64,000 nucleotides of DNA, from positions 36,045,742-36,109,741 of the forward strand of contig CM025855.1 of NCBI GenBank assembly GCA_003952965.2, read 5' to 3'. A model generated the notes under the pieces. That model searched no databases, was not told the DNA's origin, and was given only the letters and a program-made list of their open reading frames with translations. The stretch comes from Morella rubra (Eukaryota; Streptophyta; Magnoliopsida; Fagales; Myricaceae). Shown here one piece after another: positions 1 through 12,122 of this stretch; position 1 is the first letter of the stretch, and the number at the start of each line of letters is the position of its first letter. A program made the translations under genes and the position numbers.

Positions 1-3000
1 TGCATTTTCTGTTTTAGTTAAATGGCAAAAGTGCAACCCGTCATTTTCAAAGAGCATTTGGAATTAGAATTTCCATCGTGCTATTTGTGCATGCAATCTT
101 TCGAGATATATCTATAAAAATAGAACTTTTTGATTGTTTTTTTTTTTTAAGTGATAATGGAAGAAACGTAGTTCGACAGGTTCATCATAGTATAATCCAC
201 CTAATATGTTAATAAATTTTAGATTAGTGCAGTTTTTCAAGCCACACCGACTAGATGAATTCAACTTTATCATGTAGATAGTGTCAAAAAATTGTTTATA
301 TTTAGAGAATTTGAACTTGAGACCTTAAAGAGAGTGCACCTTTAAATCTTAAATTTTGATTACTCAAACCAAATCGTTTAGAGTTATTGCTTGAGAATTA
401 GTAATTAAGAGATCATAAAATTCAAAATTGTCAACTCCACATGCGACAAAGTATCCTATGGAAGATTTCGAAGATAAAAACTTAGAGGTAAATTATACTT
501 GGCAATACCAAATTGTCATAGCTTGGGCATGAGGCGAAGACTAAATTCGATCCACTACAAGCATATTAATAACTTATCTCATACTTGGATTAGATCTGAC
601 CCAACATAGTATAAAGGGATTGAGTGCGATATATTTTCTTTTTGCAGTATCCAAAAACCCAACAATACGAAATTGGCATCAAACTTTAACATATCCCATC
701 ATCGAACTATAAAAACATATGCGTGTCAAATGAACGAGCAGAAGCCGAAAAAGAATAAAGATTCGGGTAGAAAGGAGATTCACATGACCATTGTCCCATG
801 TTCCTTCCCACATCGCGATTCTGGGCTCATAGAAATATGTTAAAAATGGATTAATTTACAGGTGTCCGACTCGTCGATTGCGGGTCCGAGATTGCCCGAA
901 AAGATAGACAAAGACACAGCATTTTCAATTTAGTGACCCACAGTAATGATGAGCGCAAGTTGCGTGATGGGATCGCTTAAATTTCAGAGGAGGGGAGCCA
1001 AGCCAAAGACGACTGCCGAGCCGTAAAGCCGATATGGAGCCGAAGCCGAGCGAAGTGGACCATTGCTCATTTATGAAGCATGGTATAATTCCAAGGAAAT
1101 TGGGAATATCCATATCGCCTACCAAGAAAAGCATGGTTCTGTCAGTGCCACCTTTTAGCCTGTCCGGTCGGCAAAGTCAAAGGAAGGGTAAATCCGGGAT
1201 TAAAATGTGGAGGTGGGACCCACATCGCCAGCGAGCAATGAACGTGGCCGACTTTGCGCATTGAATTTGAAGGTTACGGGTGGAATGCTCTTCTCGGACT
1301 GTTTTGTCCCTTCCCAAGAGAAGATTCGGATTTGTCTTTGGATATACTCCATTTGGAACTCGAATTCTACAGCGGACATTCTCCATTCTCGGAAAAAATT
1401 AGACCCCACCAACCTTCACTTTTTAAGTGTACTTCTTATTGTTTCCTAATTTTTCTTAAAATAGCTTCAGAACGAGAACAAGATGCTCGGTTAGAATTTT
1501 TTTAATTTTTAATGTTTTAAAAATTTGTAGATGATATTAATTTTATTAGTATGAGTGTTGTAATTATTTTTAAGTAATGTTAAAAAATATTTTAATTTTA
1601 AAATTTAAAAAAACTCTAAAAAATAAAGAAAACGAATTTCTGTATTCTCTTTTGCGAAGCTTCCTTTCTTTTTTCTGTAAAGAAAAGTAGGAGGGGATGG
1701 ACTACAAATGCCGAAAGAGTAGCCTACACTTCCTTCTAGCTAAGGGTATCTACTATCTGCCTTCTATAATTTTTAGTCTAATAAAATAATTTATAATTGT
1801 ATAATTTAAATAAAGATAGATATAATATTTAAATCTCATTATATGATTTATATTATTTAAAAATTTTATACGAATAATATTTAATAGTGTATAATATATT
1901 TATTATATCTATATTTTTTTTAAAATTATACCATATAATTCAAACAAAAATTACAAAACCTCTCTTCTTATCAAATTGTTTCTTTCTATTATAATCACTC
2001 TCACAAATTAAAATTTTGATTGTAAAAGATGTGAAGTTTAAATAGTTGCCCTTTTCTAGAGGGATAAAAGTATATCCAATCCTGCAACCATAACATATCC
2101 AATATTAACTAATAAACTAAGGATATAAATCTACGTCCTCTGGACAACATAAAAAGTAGGCACGATTCACACGCACAATCTGTCTCCCAACGCCCCTTTA
2201 TGCCTCGGTTTTGCTCGTATAACTGCTCTTGAAAAGCTGGCGTAGGGCAGCCTTATTCTGTCTCTGAAGCTCCCCTCATATCTATGTCATACTCCCTCAA
2301 AAAGTAATGTGAAAGAAAAACTTAAATCTTAAATATCTCCCAAGTTGAGGGTCGTGTCTGATTTTTTTCCGGTGCCCGTTTACTGAAATATAAATTTTCT
2401 TAGTAGAAATGGGGATTTAATTTGAGGGGGTTAGGATGAGTATTCTATGCCTTCTAGTCTCTATTCAATAAAGTTAAAACTTGAAGCAAGAGGATATAAA
2501 CTGAAATTATTTAGTTATTATGTTGAAATTATTTTGAATATACTTTACTTATTATTTAGAATTGTCTATTACGGTATAACTCTAATATCTTTTTACACAA
2601 ACTTCAACATATTTTTACACAAATTTTAATATCTATTCAAAAAAAAATTTGTCGAATCATCTCTCTATACTTTTTACAAACTCAAATAAAAATCAATCTA
2701 CAACATATATTTAAAAAGTTCCATCAATCTCATATATTTAAAAAGTTCCATCAAATCATTTTGATATTACTGTCTCTTGAGAAGCATGCAAAAAAGAGAA
2801 GACCCTATTAAAGAGATGAGATTTATATTAATCTCCTCCTTAATTGGCCCAATAAATAAATAAAATTCTCCCTTCTATATACTGACCGATCCTACAGACG
2901 CATACTGGTGGTTGGAATTAATCTAATTCTTCGATCAAAAAAGAACAAAAAAAAAATGAAAAGAAAAAGAAAAAGTAGAAATCTCTCCCCCTCAACCTCA

Positions 3001-4850
3001 AGAGCAAACAACCGGCACGTGGATGGTTGGAGTTCACCTATCACCCACAGTCCCACACATTTGTATGGGCACTGTATGATCCACACAAGGTTACAGATCT
3101 TCATGTGGCCACGTCACAACCATAAGGAGTGACGTGTCCATTTTCAATGACTTAAGAGGCTCATGAGATATTTCAAGCTTAAACGGTGGCCATTAACTGG
3201 ATGTCTTTATGCTTCTTCTAAACACACATAAATTTCCCAACTGCTTTTTGCATGCAACAGCATATTCCTATTGTCCCTTCACTTGTTCTTTTTCCTTTTC
3301 TTGGTCCCGCGAATCTATGCAAAAATTTTGTAGTTCCAGCTCGTCACCGGAGCCTATCCCAATATCAAGTACATCGAGCACATCAGGAATCAGGCATATA
3401 ATATTCGCATTTATCTCATTTAATATAAAGTTTTAAATCCAGAAATAAAGGTATTCATTAGATTAATCTAATTCCCATTTGGGAAGTATATATATATATA
3501 TTCGGTTTCTAAGGCACTTCAGACGAACCCCCTCAAAGTGGAAGAACTCGGGAAGAAGGGGGACGTGTTTTGAGCTATGGAGGGGAAGGAATCCAATGAG
3601 GAACTAAGCAAGGCTTTCTTTATAATTTATAATTTATAAAAATAATTACAGGAAATTCGGATTTTAATATCACTGAAAATAATTAGGGATACAAATGTCA
3701 TTTCATGAGTCAAAAAAATCAATTTCTGCCAAAAATAATAAAATTTAATGAATACAAAAGGTTTAAAATCAATAATTAATGGATTAGATATGACAAGAAT
3801 AATAATTTAGGATGCCAACAGTCAGCATTGGAAATGATCTAATAGGGCGTCTTTTAGTTGAGTCAAAAGCTGCATCTTGTTAACCAGTGACGCCCCGGCC
3901 CACATCTTTATAATTATTTTACATATCCAAAGATCAGCAAGCCCAAGCAATTTGCCACTATTTTTGGGCCCTTCCCGGCCCAATCCCCCATCCATAATGA
4001 CAGTTTTAATATTCATAAGTAGATCAATTCGGTTTATAGCCAGCTCTAAAAGATCGTATAAATAAAATATAATATAAAAATTGGAGACTACGAAGAACGA
4101 TTATGTCTTAGCTTAGCTTCTGCTACGCACCTTATCAACTTTTTTAAAAAAATAATAACGCAGTTATCAACTAAAAAAAAGGTACTAATTACTTACTTTT
4201 ATGAGTTGAATTAGTTTCTTCAATTTTTGGCAATGGTTCTCAACAGAAGTTCAAAGAAAAATGCATCATGTGGTTTCACAAGTTGCTAAATGAGAAGAAG
4301 AGGTTGTTACTAATAATTAATTAGGTCACTGGTTGGGGATCGATTAATGCTAGTTTATATTTCCTAACATGCATTAATTAATTCCCCCATATAATCTTTT
4401 TAATACTTTCTTTAGGTTATTTTGTTGATTAATTTAGTGTTACTAATCCTGGCGTGCTACTGAAAATAGAGATTATATTATTCATAGGTACAAAAAGTAA
4501 TTAAGATTAAATTTTGAAAAACTATGCTTACATAATTAATGCAGGCCGCGAGTGGTGTCTAATTTCCATGTATACACTACTAATACTATTGGTAGCTAAT
4601 TAGGAAATTATTAAGAATGTGCCGACCTAAATAATAATAATATAATTAAGAGGAGAATTGCTAATTATGAAATTAAGCATGCAATTTACATATATACACC
4701 AGATGGGACTTCTTTCAAATCTCTGGGTCAAAACTTGCATATTATTACCTATTACTGATCGATCAGTGAATCTCAAACCCAATTCTGAATTCTTATAATT
4801 AGGTTATAACTATAAGGTCAGGATGTCTCAAGTCGTTTCAGCTTTTATAA
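1..4850 (+). repeat. Segmental duplication, copy A
   Basis: Bases 1-107 match 19612-19718 and bases about 2905-4850 match about 21803-24970 in the same orientation, with scattered substitutions and indels. The middle of this copy (108-2900) has no counterpart in copy B. Compared with B, copy A lacks about 440 bp at position 4270 (B 23105-23547) and about 870 bp at position 4692 (B 23935-24805). The right edge falls inside the last exon of the broken SPX gene. The left edge may lie outside the window. Confidence 0.85.
108..2890. other. Intergenic DNA, no gene seen
   Basis: AT-rich sequence with only short, overlapping, low-complexity ORFs on both strands. None resembles a known protein and none has flanking splice signals that extend it. 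The stretch 840-1450 is richer in GC than its surroundings but still shows no coherent coding frame. Confidence 0.6.
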
Positions 4851-6642
4851 GGTCAAGCATAGCCTCACACACCTTCACAAGCTTGTAGAGAGTCGGTGGT
4901 GAAGAAGGGCTCCTGCAAGACCTTTTGAATGAAGGGCAAGCGAATGAGAGCACCAGTTCGTTTGTCATACTTCTTAAGTATCTTGACCAATCCTGTTGAG
5001 CGCAAGATAAGGCGTCACAAACTAAATCAATGAAGCTACGATGACCCACTTCAAAAGAAACATTAAATTAACAAAAAAACATAGCTACGATCAAACTCTT
5101 GATAGACTCTCGTTTCTATCCACTTGTTTGATTAGCAAAATCAAATTGAGTACACAAAATCGCTTGGATTCTGGAAATCCTAGACACAATATTTTTATTC
5201 CTAATTGGTAATCCTAAGGAGGTCAAATGTCAAAAGCAACTTTTAGAATCTTCAAATACGATGGAGGTTAAAATATTAAAGGAATATGAACTTTGTCGAA
5301 TTCGTAGGATGATGTGACTACGCTTAACCAGTAATCCAAAGAACCATGCGTATTCTGATCCAACGAGAATAATGCAAGCAGAGTTCCCCCTTGTACTAAA
5401 ATAAGTAAGATGGGATATTTTTATTTGTCAGTAGAGCAAAGGCAGAGCAAGTTAAGTGTTAAAAATGGCAGTCGTGATATTCCTTCTAAGAAAAGCAAGT
5501 TAAGTATAAATCATTAGCACGCATCCTCCCTACTAAGAAAAGCACAATCGCTGACAATAGTCACTCAGAATATTCGTGGAAACAGAGTCAAAAGCAAGCA
5601 TATGAACCAGACTAATAGGTGAACAAAAAAACTCCACGAATTGTACGATCTATATTTGTCGTATCTTTTAATTAACCCTTTTTTTTCCGCTTCTATTTCT
5701 ACTGGTATCAGTGCATAAAGTAAAAGAGAAATAGCCAAAGAAAAGGGTACCTTTATAGTTAAGGGCGCTATAGTTCTCCAACAAAACCATCTCTCCGTGC
5801 AAGTCCGCTATCTCCTAACGAATTTTTATCATCTCCTCATTGGAATCCTTTGCCTTTGCCACCCTATCTCGTAACTCCTGCAATCCCACCAAAGCACAGC
5901 AAGCACTACTGTCAAAGACAATATTCCTTTGCTCCATTATCTTTTATACAAAAGAAGAGCAGAAACGTGAAAATTTAGAATCTTAGATCCATCAATTTCA
6001 CTTTCCACGCAAGATGGACTGTCCTGACTGTCACTTACTCAATTGGACAATTAAGAAAGGATGGGTTGAAGGGTCTATATCACTAAACCTACAAAAATTA
6101 ATCCGAGGAGACTTGGAATAAAATCTTAGAGAAAGCATGAAATTAAAGCACTAAGTGGCGCCTCGGTGTAGTCATGCAGAGTCAGTCAAACAATTGGACA
6201 ACAAACAACAATATTCCTCTTACTTTTCTGGGAAACGAGGACGGCCTTGGCAGGCTCGGACTTCTTACTTTTCTCAGTAGGTTGAAGTATCCCGTTATTT
6301 TTAGGTTCATTTCCTACGAGCTCTATGAGACTAGAAGCACTCTGCCCCTGCTGTACTTTGAACTTTGAAGAACACTCTTCTTAATTCCTCTTATTTGGTG
6401 AAGAATGAGTTTTGTTTGATCCCAAATAAAAACCATTAAATTTTGATGTTACTAATTTCAACATAGAAATAAGAAGACAGATAATGAATGGAACAGGAAT
6501 TCTGGGTCTAAAGATTCTTCTCTCGTTAAACGAAAGATTGATTACATTTTATTTCGTTTCTGAACAAGAGGCACGGTACCTTTGACACAAAAGTCGGCTC
6601 AACGCACTACTATCTACAGCCAGACGGCGGTTCTCAAATAGT

Positions 6643-6666
6643 GGAATATGCCACCGGGCATATTCC
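6643..6666. promoter_or_regulatory. Palindrome containing two P1BS-type motifs
   Basis: Ten-base perfect arms (GGAATATGCC and GGCATATTCC) are separated by ACCG. Each arm holds a GNATATNC match (6644-6651 and 6658-6665), the binding consensus of PHR1-type phosphate-starvation regulators. It lies in SPX intron 1, 68 bp left of the retrotransposon. Binding is not shown, and short motifs occur by chance, but two copies in a palindrome inside an SPX gene is suggestive. Confidence 0.5.
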
Positions 6667-6733
6667 TTGAGGTTATTGACTACAATGCAAGGCAGTAAAT
6701 GCGGTAGACAAAACAGCGGGGAGACAACAACAT

Positions 6734-7202
6734 TGTCGTGTGCCCAAATATCTCAGCTCCTGATATTTGGGGTAGTGGGTATAATGGGATTATTCTATTT
6801 TAAGAAAAGTCACGTTGCTAGATAGTGGGTGTGGTTGGGCTATTTTCAAGTTGTTATTGGAATTGTTTGTTGAGAGTTTTTAGCCTTAAGTTAGCTAAGT
6901 TGTGAAGTGGGTAAGTGTGTGCGAATAAGTTGCCTCTTAGTGGCTTGGATTTCACCGATTCCTAAGCCACTCTGTTAGTTAGGATGTGAGTAACGTTAGT
7001 GAGTTTTTAATGCTTTATTAGTGGACCAATTTTATAGGAGTTTGTTTAGCAGCTTATAAATTTGTCGTGTATTTGTTTTCATCGTAAATGAAAAAGGGAG
7101 GCAAGCAAATTTCCACCAAGTATTGGATTTGGAGTGTGATCTACTCGAACAGATCAGTGTTTTTCTTGTTTTTCTCCTAAATTTCCATTTAGACACTTAA
7201 CA
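6734..7202 (+). repeat. 5' LTR of the gypsy element
   Basis: 469 bp, TGTCGTG...TTAACA. It aligns with the 3' LTR over its whole length, with about 12 substitutions counted by eye and one 9-bp extra segment near 6825 (gggtgtggt type). It begins with a CCAAATATC...GATATTTGG inverted motif at 6743-6772. Confidence 0.95.
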
Positions 7203-7203
7203 G

Positions 7204-7215
7204 TGGTATCAGAGC
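7204..7215 (+). other. Primer-binding site, initiator tRNA-Met type
   Basis: TGGTATCAGAGC starts one base after the 5' LTR. This is the usual plant retrotransposon PBS, complementary to the 3' end of tRNA-iMet. Confidence 0.92.
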
Positions 7216-7225
7216 CACATTCCTC

Positions 7226-10200
7226 ATGGCTGAGGGTACGAGGTTCACACAACTCTCTGAAGCTATAGCAAATTTGAGGCTGCCTAATGCAGAGCAACAA
7301 AGAATTAATGAAATGCAACAGAAAACGCTAGACACTCAGCAACATTCACTCAACTCTATTAATCAGCAACTGTAGGCCATGACTCAGAGTGTTGACACTT
7401 TGGTTTGCTCTCTTGAGAAGCGGCAGGAGGATATTGGAGACACTTCAGACCATGGGCTGAATGGTGATGCTGGAAGAGCGTTGCAGTTGAGAGCAACACG
7501 TATTGATTTCCCTCGGTTAGTGGTGATGATCCTAAGGGCTGGACTTATAAGGCAAATCAATTTTTTGCCTATAATAATACTAACCCTCACCATAGGGTGA
7601 TATTTGCCTCTTTTCATATGGAGGGGAAGGTGCTCACTTGGTTTCAAGATTTGGAGGCGTCCGGAGGAATTACTAGTTGGGAGGGATTTTTGCGTGCTCT
7701 TCTAGCTCGATTTGGTCCTAGTGCTTATGAAGATCCAATGGAAGAGCTCACAAAACTGAGCAAACCACTACTGTTGAAGCTTACAAATCTCAATTTGAGT
7801 TTCTCTCAAATCAATTGCATGATTTGGCCGAACACTACAAATTGAGCTGCTTCCTCAGTGGCCTCAAGGAGGAGATTAGATAACAAGTCCGGATGTTGCA
7901 ACCCCCTACCCTTGTCATTGCTTTTGGTATGGCCAAGATGCAGGAGGAGAATGTGCTCGCTTTTAAGAGGGCAACCAGATTCAGTTCGACACCCACCAAG
8001 ATGATTCAAGGACCAAGTTTCAGTCCAACTATGGAAGAAAGGAAGACTGCAGGTTCTAGCCAGAGACTTTCACAAGCTCAACTTAAAGACAAGAGGGAGA
8101 GGGGCCTATGTTTTCAATGTGATGAGAAATGGGGACCGGGACACAAATGTAAGATGGGAAGGGCTCTACTTATTGAAGCTGATGAAGCCTCAGAAGTGGA
8201 AGTAGCAGAACAACCCCAAAAAAAATTACAGCTAGTAGAAATGGGAGATCAAGAGCTTAAATTTGAAGCTGCAGAGGAGGTGAACCCGGAAATATCAATT
8301 CATGCATTGGCAGGAGCAGTATCTTCTACTACCATGACATTGCGTGGAAAGATTTTGGGATTAGATGTGGTGATTCTCTTGGATTCGGGCAGCACACATA
8401 GCTTCATGGATCCTGGAATTTCGAGGAAAATCAAAGTACCAATATCAACTACTGAATGCCTAAAGGTGAAAATTGCTAATGGTGAGGTCTTGCAAAGCCA
8501 GGGTAAGTGTGTGAATGAGAAGTTTTTCCTTCAAGGTCATAAATTCAGCACTGATTTTTATTTATTGACACTTGGAGGATGTGATGTGGTTTTGGGCGTT
8601 AACTGGTTAAGCTCATCGGGACCCATACTTTGGGATTTCAATAAGTTAACCATGGAATTCTCATGGTGTGCAAAGTCTATTGTTTTACAGGGCCTAATAC
8701 CATCAGCTCTCACGGTCATGGAAGGGGTTCAAGTGAAAAAAGTAGTAAAGTCACAACAGCGGGGTTTAGTGATTCAACTTTTAAGTTCATCTCTTTCTAG
8801 TATCCATTCCTTAGAGATGCATCCATTTTTATCTGATCTCGTTCATTCTTATTCCCAGATTTTTGAGGAACCTCTAGGACTCCCACCTCATTGATCCCAT
8901 GACCATCACATCCATTTAACAGATGGAGCAAAGGCCGTAAGTGTACGACCTTATCGCTACCCTTATTTTCAAAAATCTGAAATAGAACATCTCATCCAAG
9001 AAATGCTAAAAACTGGAATTATTCGGCCAAGACAAAGTCCATTTTCTTCCCCCGTTCTCCTTGTTAGGAAGGCTGATGGAAGTTGGCGACTTTGTGTTGA
9101 TTATAGGGCTCTCAACCAAGAAACAATTAAAGATAAATATCCTATTCCTGTGGTTGATGAGCTCTTAGATGAGCTCCATGGTGCCACCATCTTTTCAAAA
9201 TTGGACTTAAGGTCCGCATACCATCAAATTCGTGTTTGCCCTACAGATATACCCAAAACTACTTTTCGTAGTCATGAGGGGCACTACGAATTTCTTGTTA
9301 TGCCCTTTGGCCTTACAAATGCACCATCGACCTTTCAATGTTTAATGAATGATATTTTCAAGCCTTATTTGTGCAAATTTCTCTTGGTTTTCTTTGATGA
9401 TATTCTTGTATACAACCCAAGCCTAGAGGTGCACAAAAGACACCTGGATATTGTTCTATCTACCCTCAAACAGCATAGCCTATTTGCCAAAATGTCAAAA
9501 TGTAATTTTGGGTGTTCTGAGATTGAATATCTAGGACACTTAATTTCTACTAATGGCGTTAGGGCTGATCCAAAAAAGCTAGAGTCAATGATAAATTGGC
9601 CTTGTCCATCATCCTTAAAATCTCTTAGGGGTTTTTTAGGACTCACTGGGTATTATCGAAAATTCATCAAAGGGTATGGTGTCATAGCAGCCCCCCTTAC
9701 TGCCTTACTAAAAAAGAATTCCTTTATTTGGAATGACTCGGCTAGAGAGGCTTTTTTGAGCTTAAAACATGCTGTCGATAACCCCCCTGTTCTAGCTTTG
9801 CCAGATTTCACAAGACCCTTTATCATACAGTGTGATGCTTCGGGATTGGGCCTTGGTGCGGTGCTGATGCAAAGTGGAAGACCAATTGCTTTCATGAGTC
9901 ATGCAATAAGTGGTAAGGCACTCAGTTTATCAACATATGAAAAAGAATTGATGGCTGTATTTTTTGCTGTTAAAAAATGGAGGCCCTATTTATTAGGAAG
10001 GCGTTTCAAAGTACAGACAGATCAGCATAGCCTGAAATATGTGTTGGAACAGCGTAGTGGAACCCCCTTACAATAAAAATGGATATCTAAATTGTTGGGT
10101 AATGATTTTGAAGTTGAATACAAGCAGGGAAAGTTGAATGTTGTGGCAGATGCTCTTTCTAGGAAAGAGAATCATTCAGTCGAATCCTCTTTGGCTGCAA

Positions 10201-11650
10201 TCACATTTCCTATGGCCACATGGCTGGAGGGGCTAAGAAGTAGTTATGAAACAGATCCACAGTTGATGGAATTGAGACAAAAATTTCAGCAAGGGAATTT
10301 AGATTCCAGCAAATATTCAGAAAAGGAAGGCCTTTTATTTTACAAAGATAAGTTGTTTATTGGTTCAAATATCCCATTAAAAGGCCAAATCCTTCATGCC
10401 GTGCATTGTAGCCCATTAGTGGCCACTCTGGCTACCACAAAACACTTCATCGTGTTTGCAGGGAATTCTATTGGAAGGGGCAGAAGCAAGATGTGAGAAA
10501 TTTTGTGAAAGAATGTGACGTATGTCAAAAGAATAAAACTGAAAATGTACATCCAACAGGCCTCTTGCAGCCATTGCCAATTCCAGCTCAAGTTTGGACT
10601 GATATTTCGATGGATTTCATTGAAGGTTTGCTGTTATCCTATGGTTATTCTGTGATTTTGGTAGTAGTTGACAGACTTTCCTAATATGCTCACTTTATAC
10701 CATTATCACATCCATATACTTCAGCGAAAGTAGCTCAAGTGTTTCTATCTAACATCTTTAAGCTACATGGAATGCCTCATTGAATTGTTACTGATCGGGA
10801 TCCTACTTTCACATCAAATTTTTGGAAAGAATTGTTTCGATTGCAAGGTTCAGAGCTGTGTTTTTCCTCTGCCTACCATTCTCAATCAGATGGCCAAACA
10901 GAGATTGTGAACAAATGTTTGGAGCAATTCTTACGATGTTTTACAGGAGATAAGCCCAGAAACTGGTCCAAATGGATGCCATTGGCGGAATTTTGGTATA
11001 ATACAAGCTATCACAGTTCTAGCAAACTAACACCGTTCGAGGTTGTCTATGGCTACAGTGCCCCAAAGCTTCAATCCTATGTCAGGGGTGAGACAGCTGT
11101 ACAAGCCATGGAGGACGCTTTACGAGAACGTGATGATACTCTAACCCTCCTCCGACACAACTTGCAGGAATCCCAACACCATATGAAGTTCTTTGTTGAT
11201 AAGTTGCGTACTGAAAGAAATTTTGAAGTGGGTGATATCCTTTACCTCAAATTGCAGCCATATCGCCAACATTCCATCGTACAACGCCAAAATATTAAGC
11301 TCAGCGCTAAGTTCTATGGACCCTTCAAGATTTTGGCAAGAATTGGATCAGTAGCTTATAAATTGGAGCTTCCCGAAACGGCGCAAGTGCATCCGGTGTT
11401 TCATGTGTCACAGCTCGAGAGAAAGATTGGCCTTCGGAATACATCCCTGCAAAATTTACCGTCAGTCAATAATGGAGTTTGGCGACCAGAACCAGAAGCT
11501 ATCCTAGAAAGAAGGATGAAGAAGCGAGGAGATAGGGCTGTTACCGAGTTACTCGTTAAATGGCATGGCTTATCTGCGGATGATGCGGAATGGGTGGAGC
11601 ACCATAAGTTAGGCGTGGATTTTCCTCACCTTGCGGGCAAGGTCTTCTGA
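7226..11650 (+). pseudogene. gag-pol polyprotein remnant
   Basis: Domains in order: gag from ATG 7226; CCHC-type zinc knuckle at 8109-8150 (CFQC...GHKC); aspartic protease with DSG at about 8382; reverse transcriptase 9003-9600 with FFDDIL at about 9396; RNase H about 9800-10170; integrase with a CDVC zinc-finger half near 10508 and catalytic D, D, E near 10598, 10792 and 10901; chromodomain about 11480-11630 (LLVKWHGLS). Breaks: TAG 7373, frame losses near 7518 and 7758, TAA 7881, TGA 8892, TAA 10074, frame change near 10420, TAA 10682, TGA 10781. The TGA stops at 8892 and 10781 sit where CGA arginine codons are expected, consistent with CpG deamination. The terminal TGA is at 11648-11650. 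Confidence 0.93.
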
Positions 11651-11662
11651 AGAGGGAGGGAA
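11651..11662 (+). other. Polypurine tract
   Basis: AGAGGGAGGGAA lies directly upstream of the 3' LTR, where plus-strand DNA priming would start. All twelve bases are purines. Confidence 0.85.
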
Positions 11663-12122
11663 TGTCGTGTGCCCAAATATCTCAGCTCCTGATATTTGGG
11701 GTAGTCGGTATAATGGGGTTATTCTATTTTCAGAAAAGTCACGTTGCTAGGTAGTTGGGCTATTTTCAAGTTGTTATTGGAATTGTTTGTTGAGAGTTTT
11801 TAGCCTTAAGTTAGCTAAGTTGTGAAGTGGGTCAGTGTGTGCGAATAAGTTGCCTCTTAGTGACTTGGATTTCACCGATTCCTAAGCCACTCTGTTAGTT
11901 AGGATGTGAGTAACGTTAGTGGGTTTTTAATGCTTTATTAGTGGACCAATTTTATAGGAGTTTGTTTAGCAGCTTGTAAATCTGTCGTGTATTTATTTTC
12001 ATCGTAAATGAAAAAGGGAGGCAGGCAAATTTCCACCAAGTATTGGATTTGGAGTGTGATCTACTCGAACAGATCAGTGTTTTCCTTGTTTTTCTCCTAA
12101 ATTTCCATTTAGACACTTAACA
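11663..12122 (+). repeat. 3' LTR of the gypsy element
   Basis: 460 bp, TG...CA, nearly identical to the 5' LTR but nine bases shorter. It is followed by gacat, the right-hand partner of the target-site duplication. Confidence 0.95.

Larger units (their letters stand above)
6734..12122 (+). mobile_element. Ty3/gypsy chromovirus LTR retrotransposon, degenerate
   Basis: A full-length element with both LTRs, a primer-binding site, a gag-pol region and a polypurine tract. The LTRs start TG and end CA. The flanking bases are aacat on the left and gacat on the right, a 5-bp target-site duplication with one difference. A C-terminal chromodomain and the gag/PR/RT/RNaseH/IN order place it among plant chromoviruses. 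The clade (Tekay-like or other) cannot be settled by eye. It lies in intron 1 of the SPX pseudogene in opposite orientation. Nine or so reading-frame breaks make it non-autonomous. Confidence 0.95.

Noticed and set aside
925..1505. Cluster of overlapping 69-83 codon ORFs on both strands
   Set aside because: They overlap each other in several frames, match no family I know, and have no supporting splice or promoter context.
7384..7647. Minus-strand ORF opposite gag, and 9365-9895 minus ORFs opposite RT
   Set aside because: Shadows of the retrotransposon coding strand.
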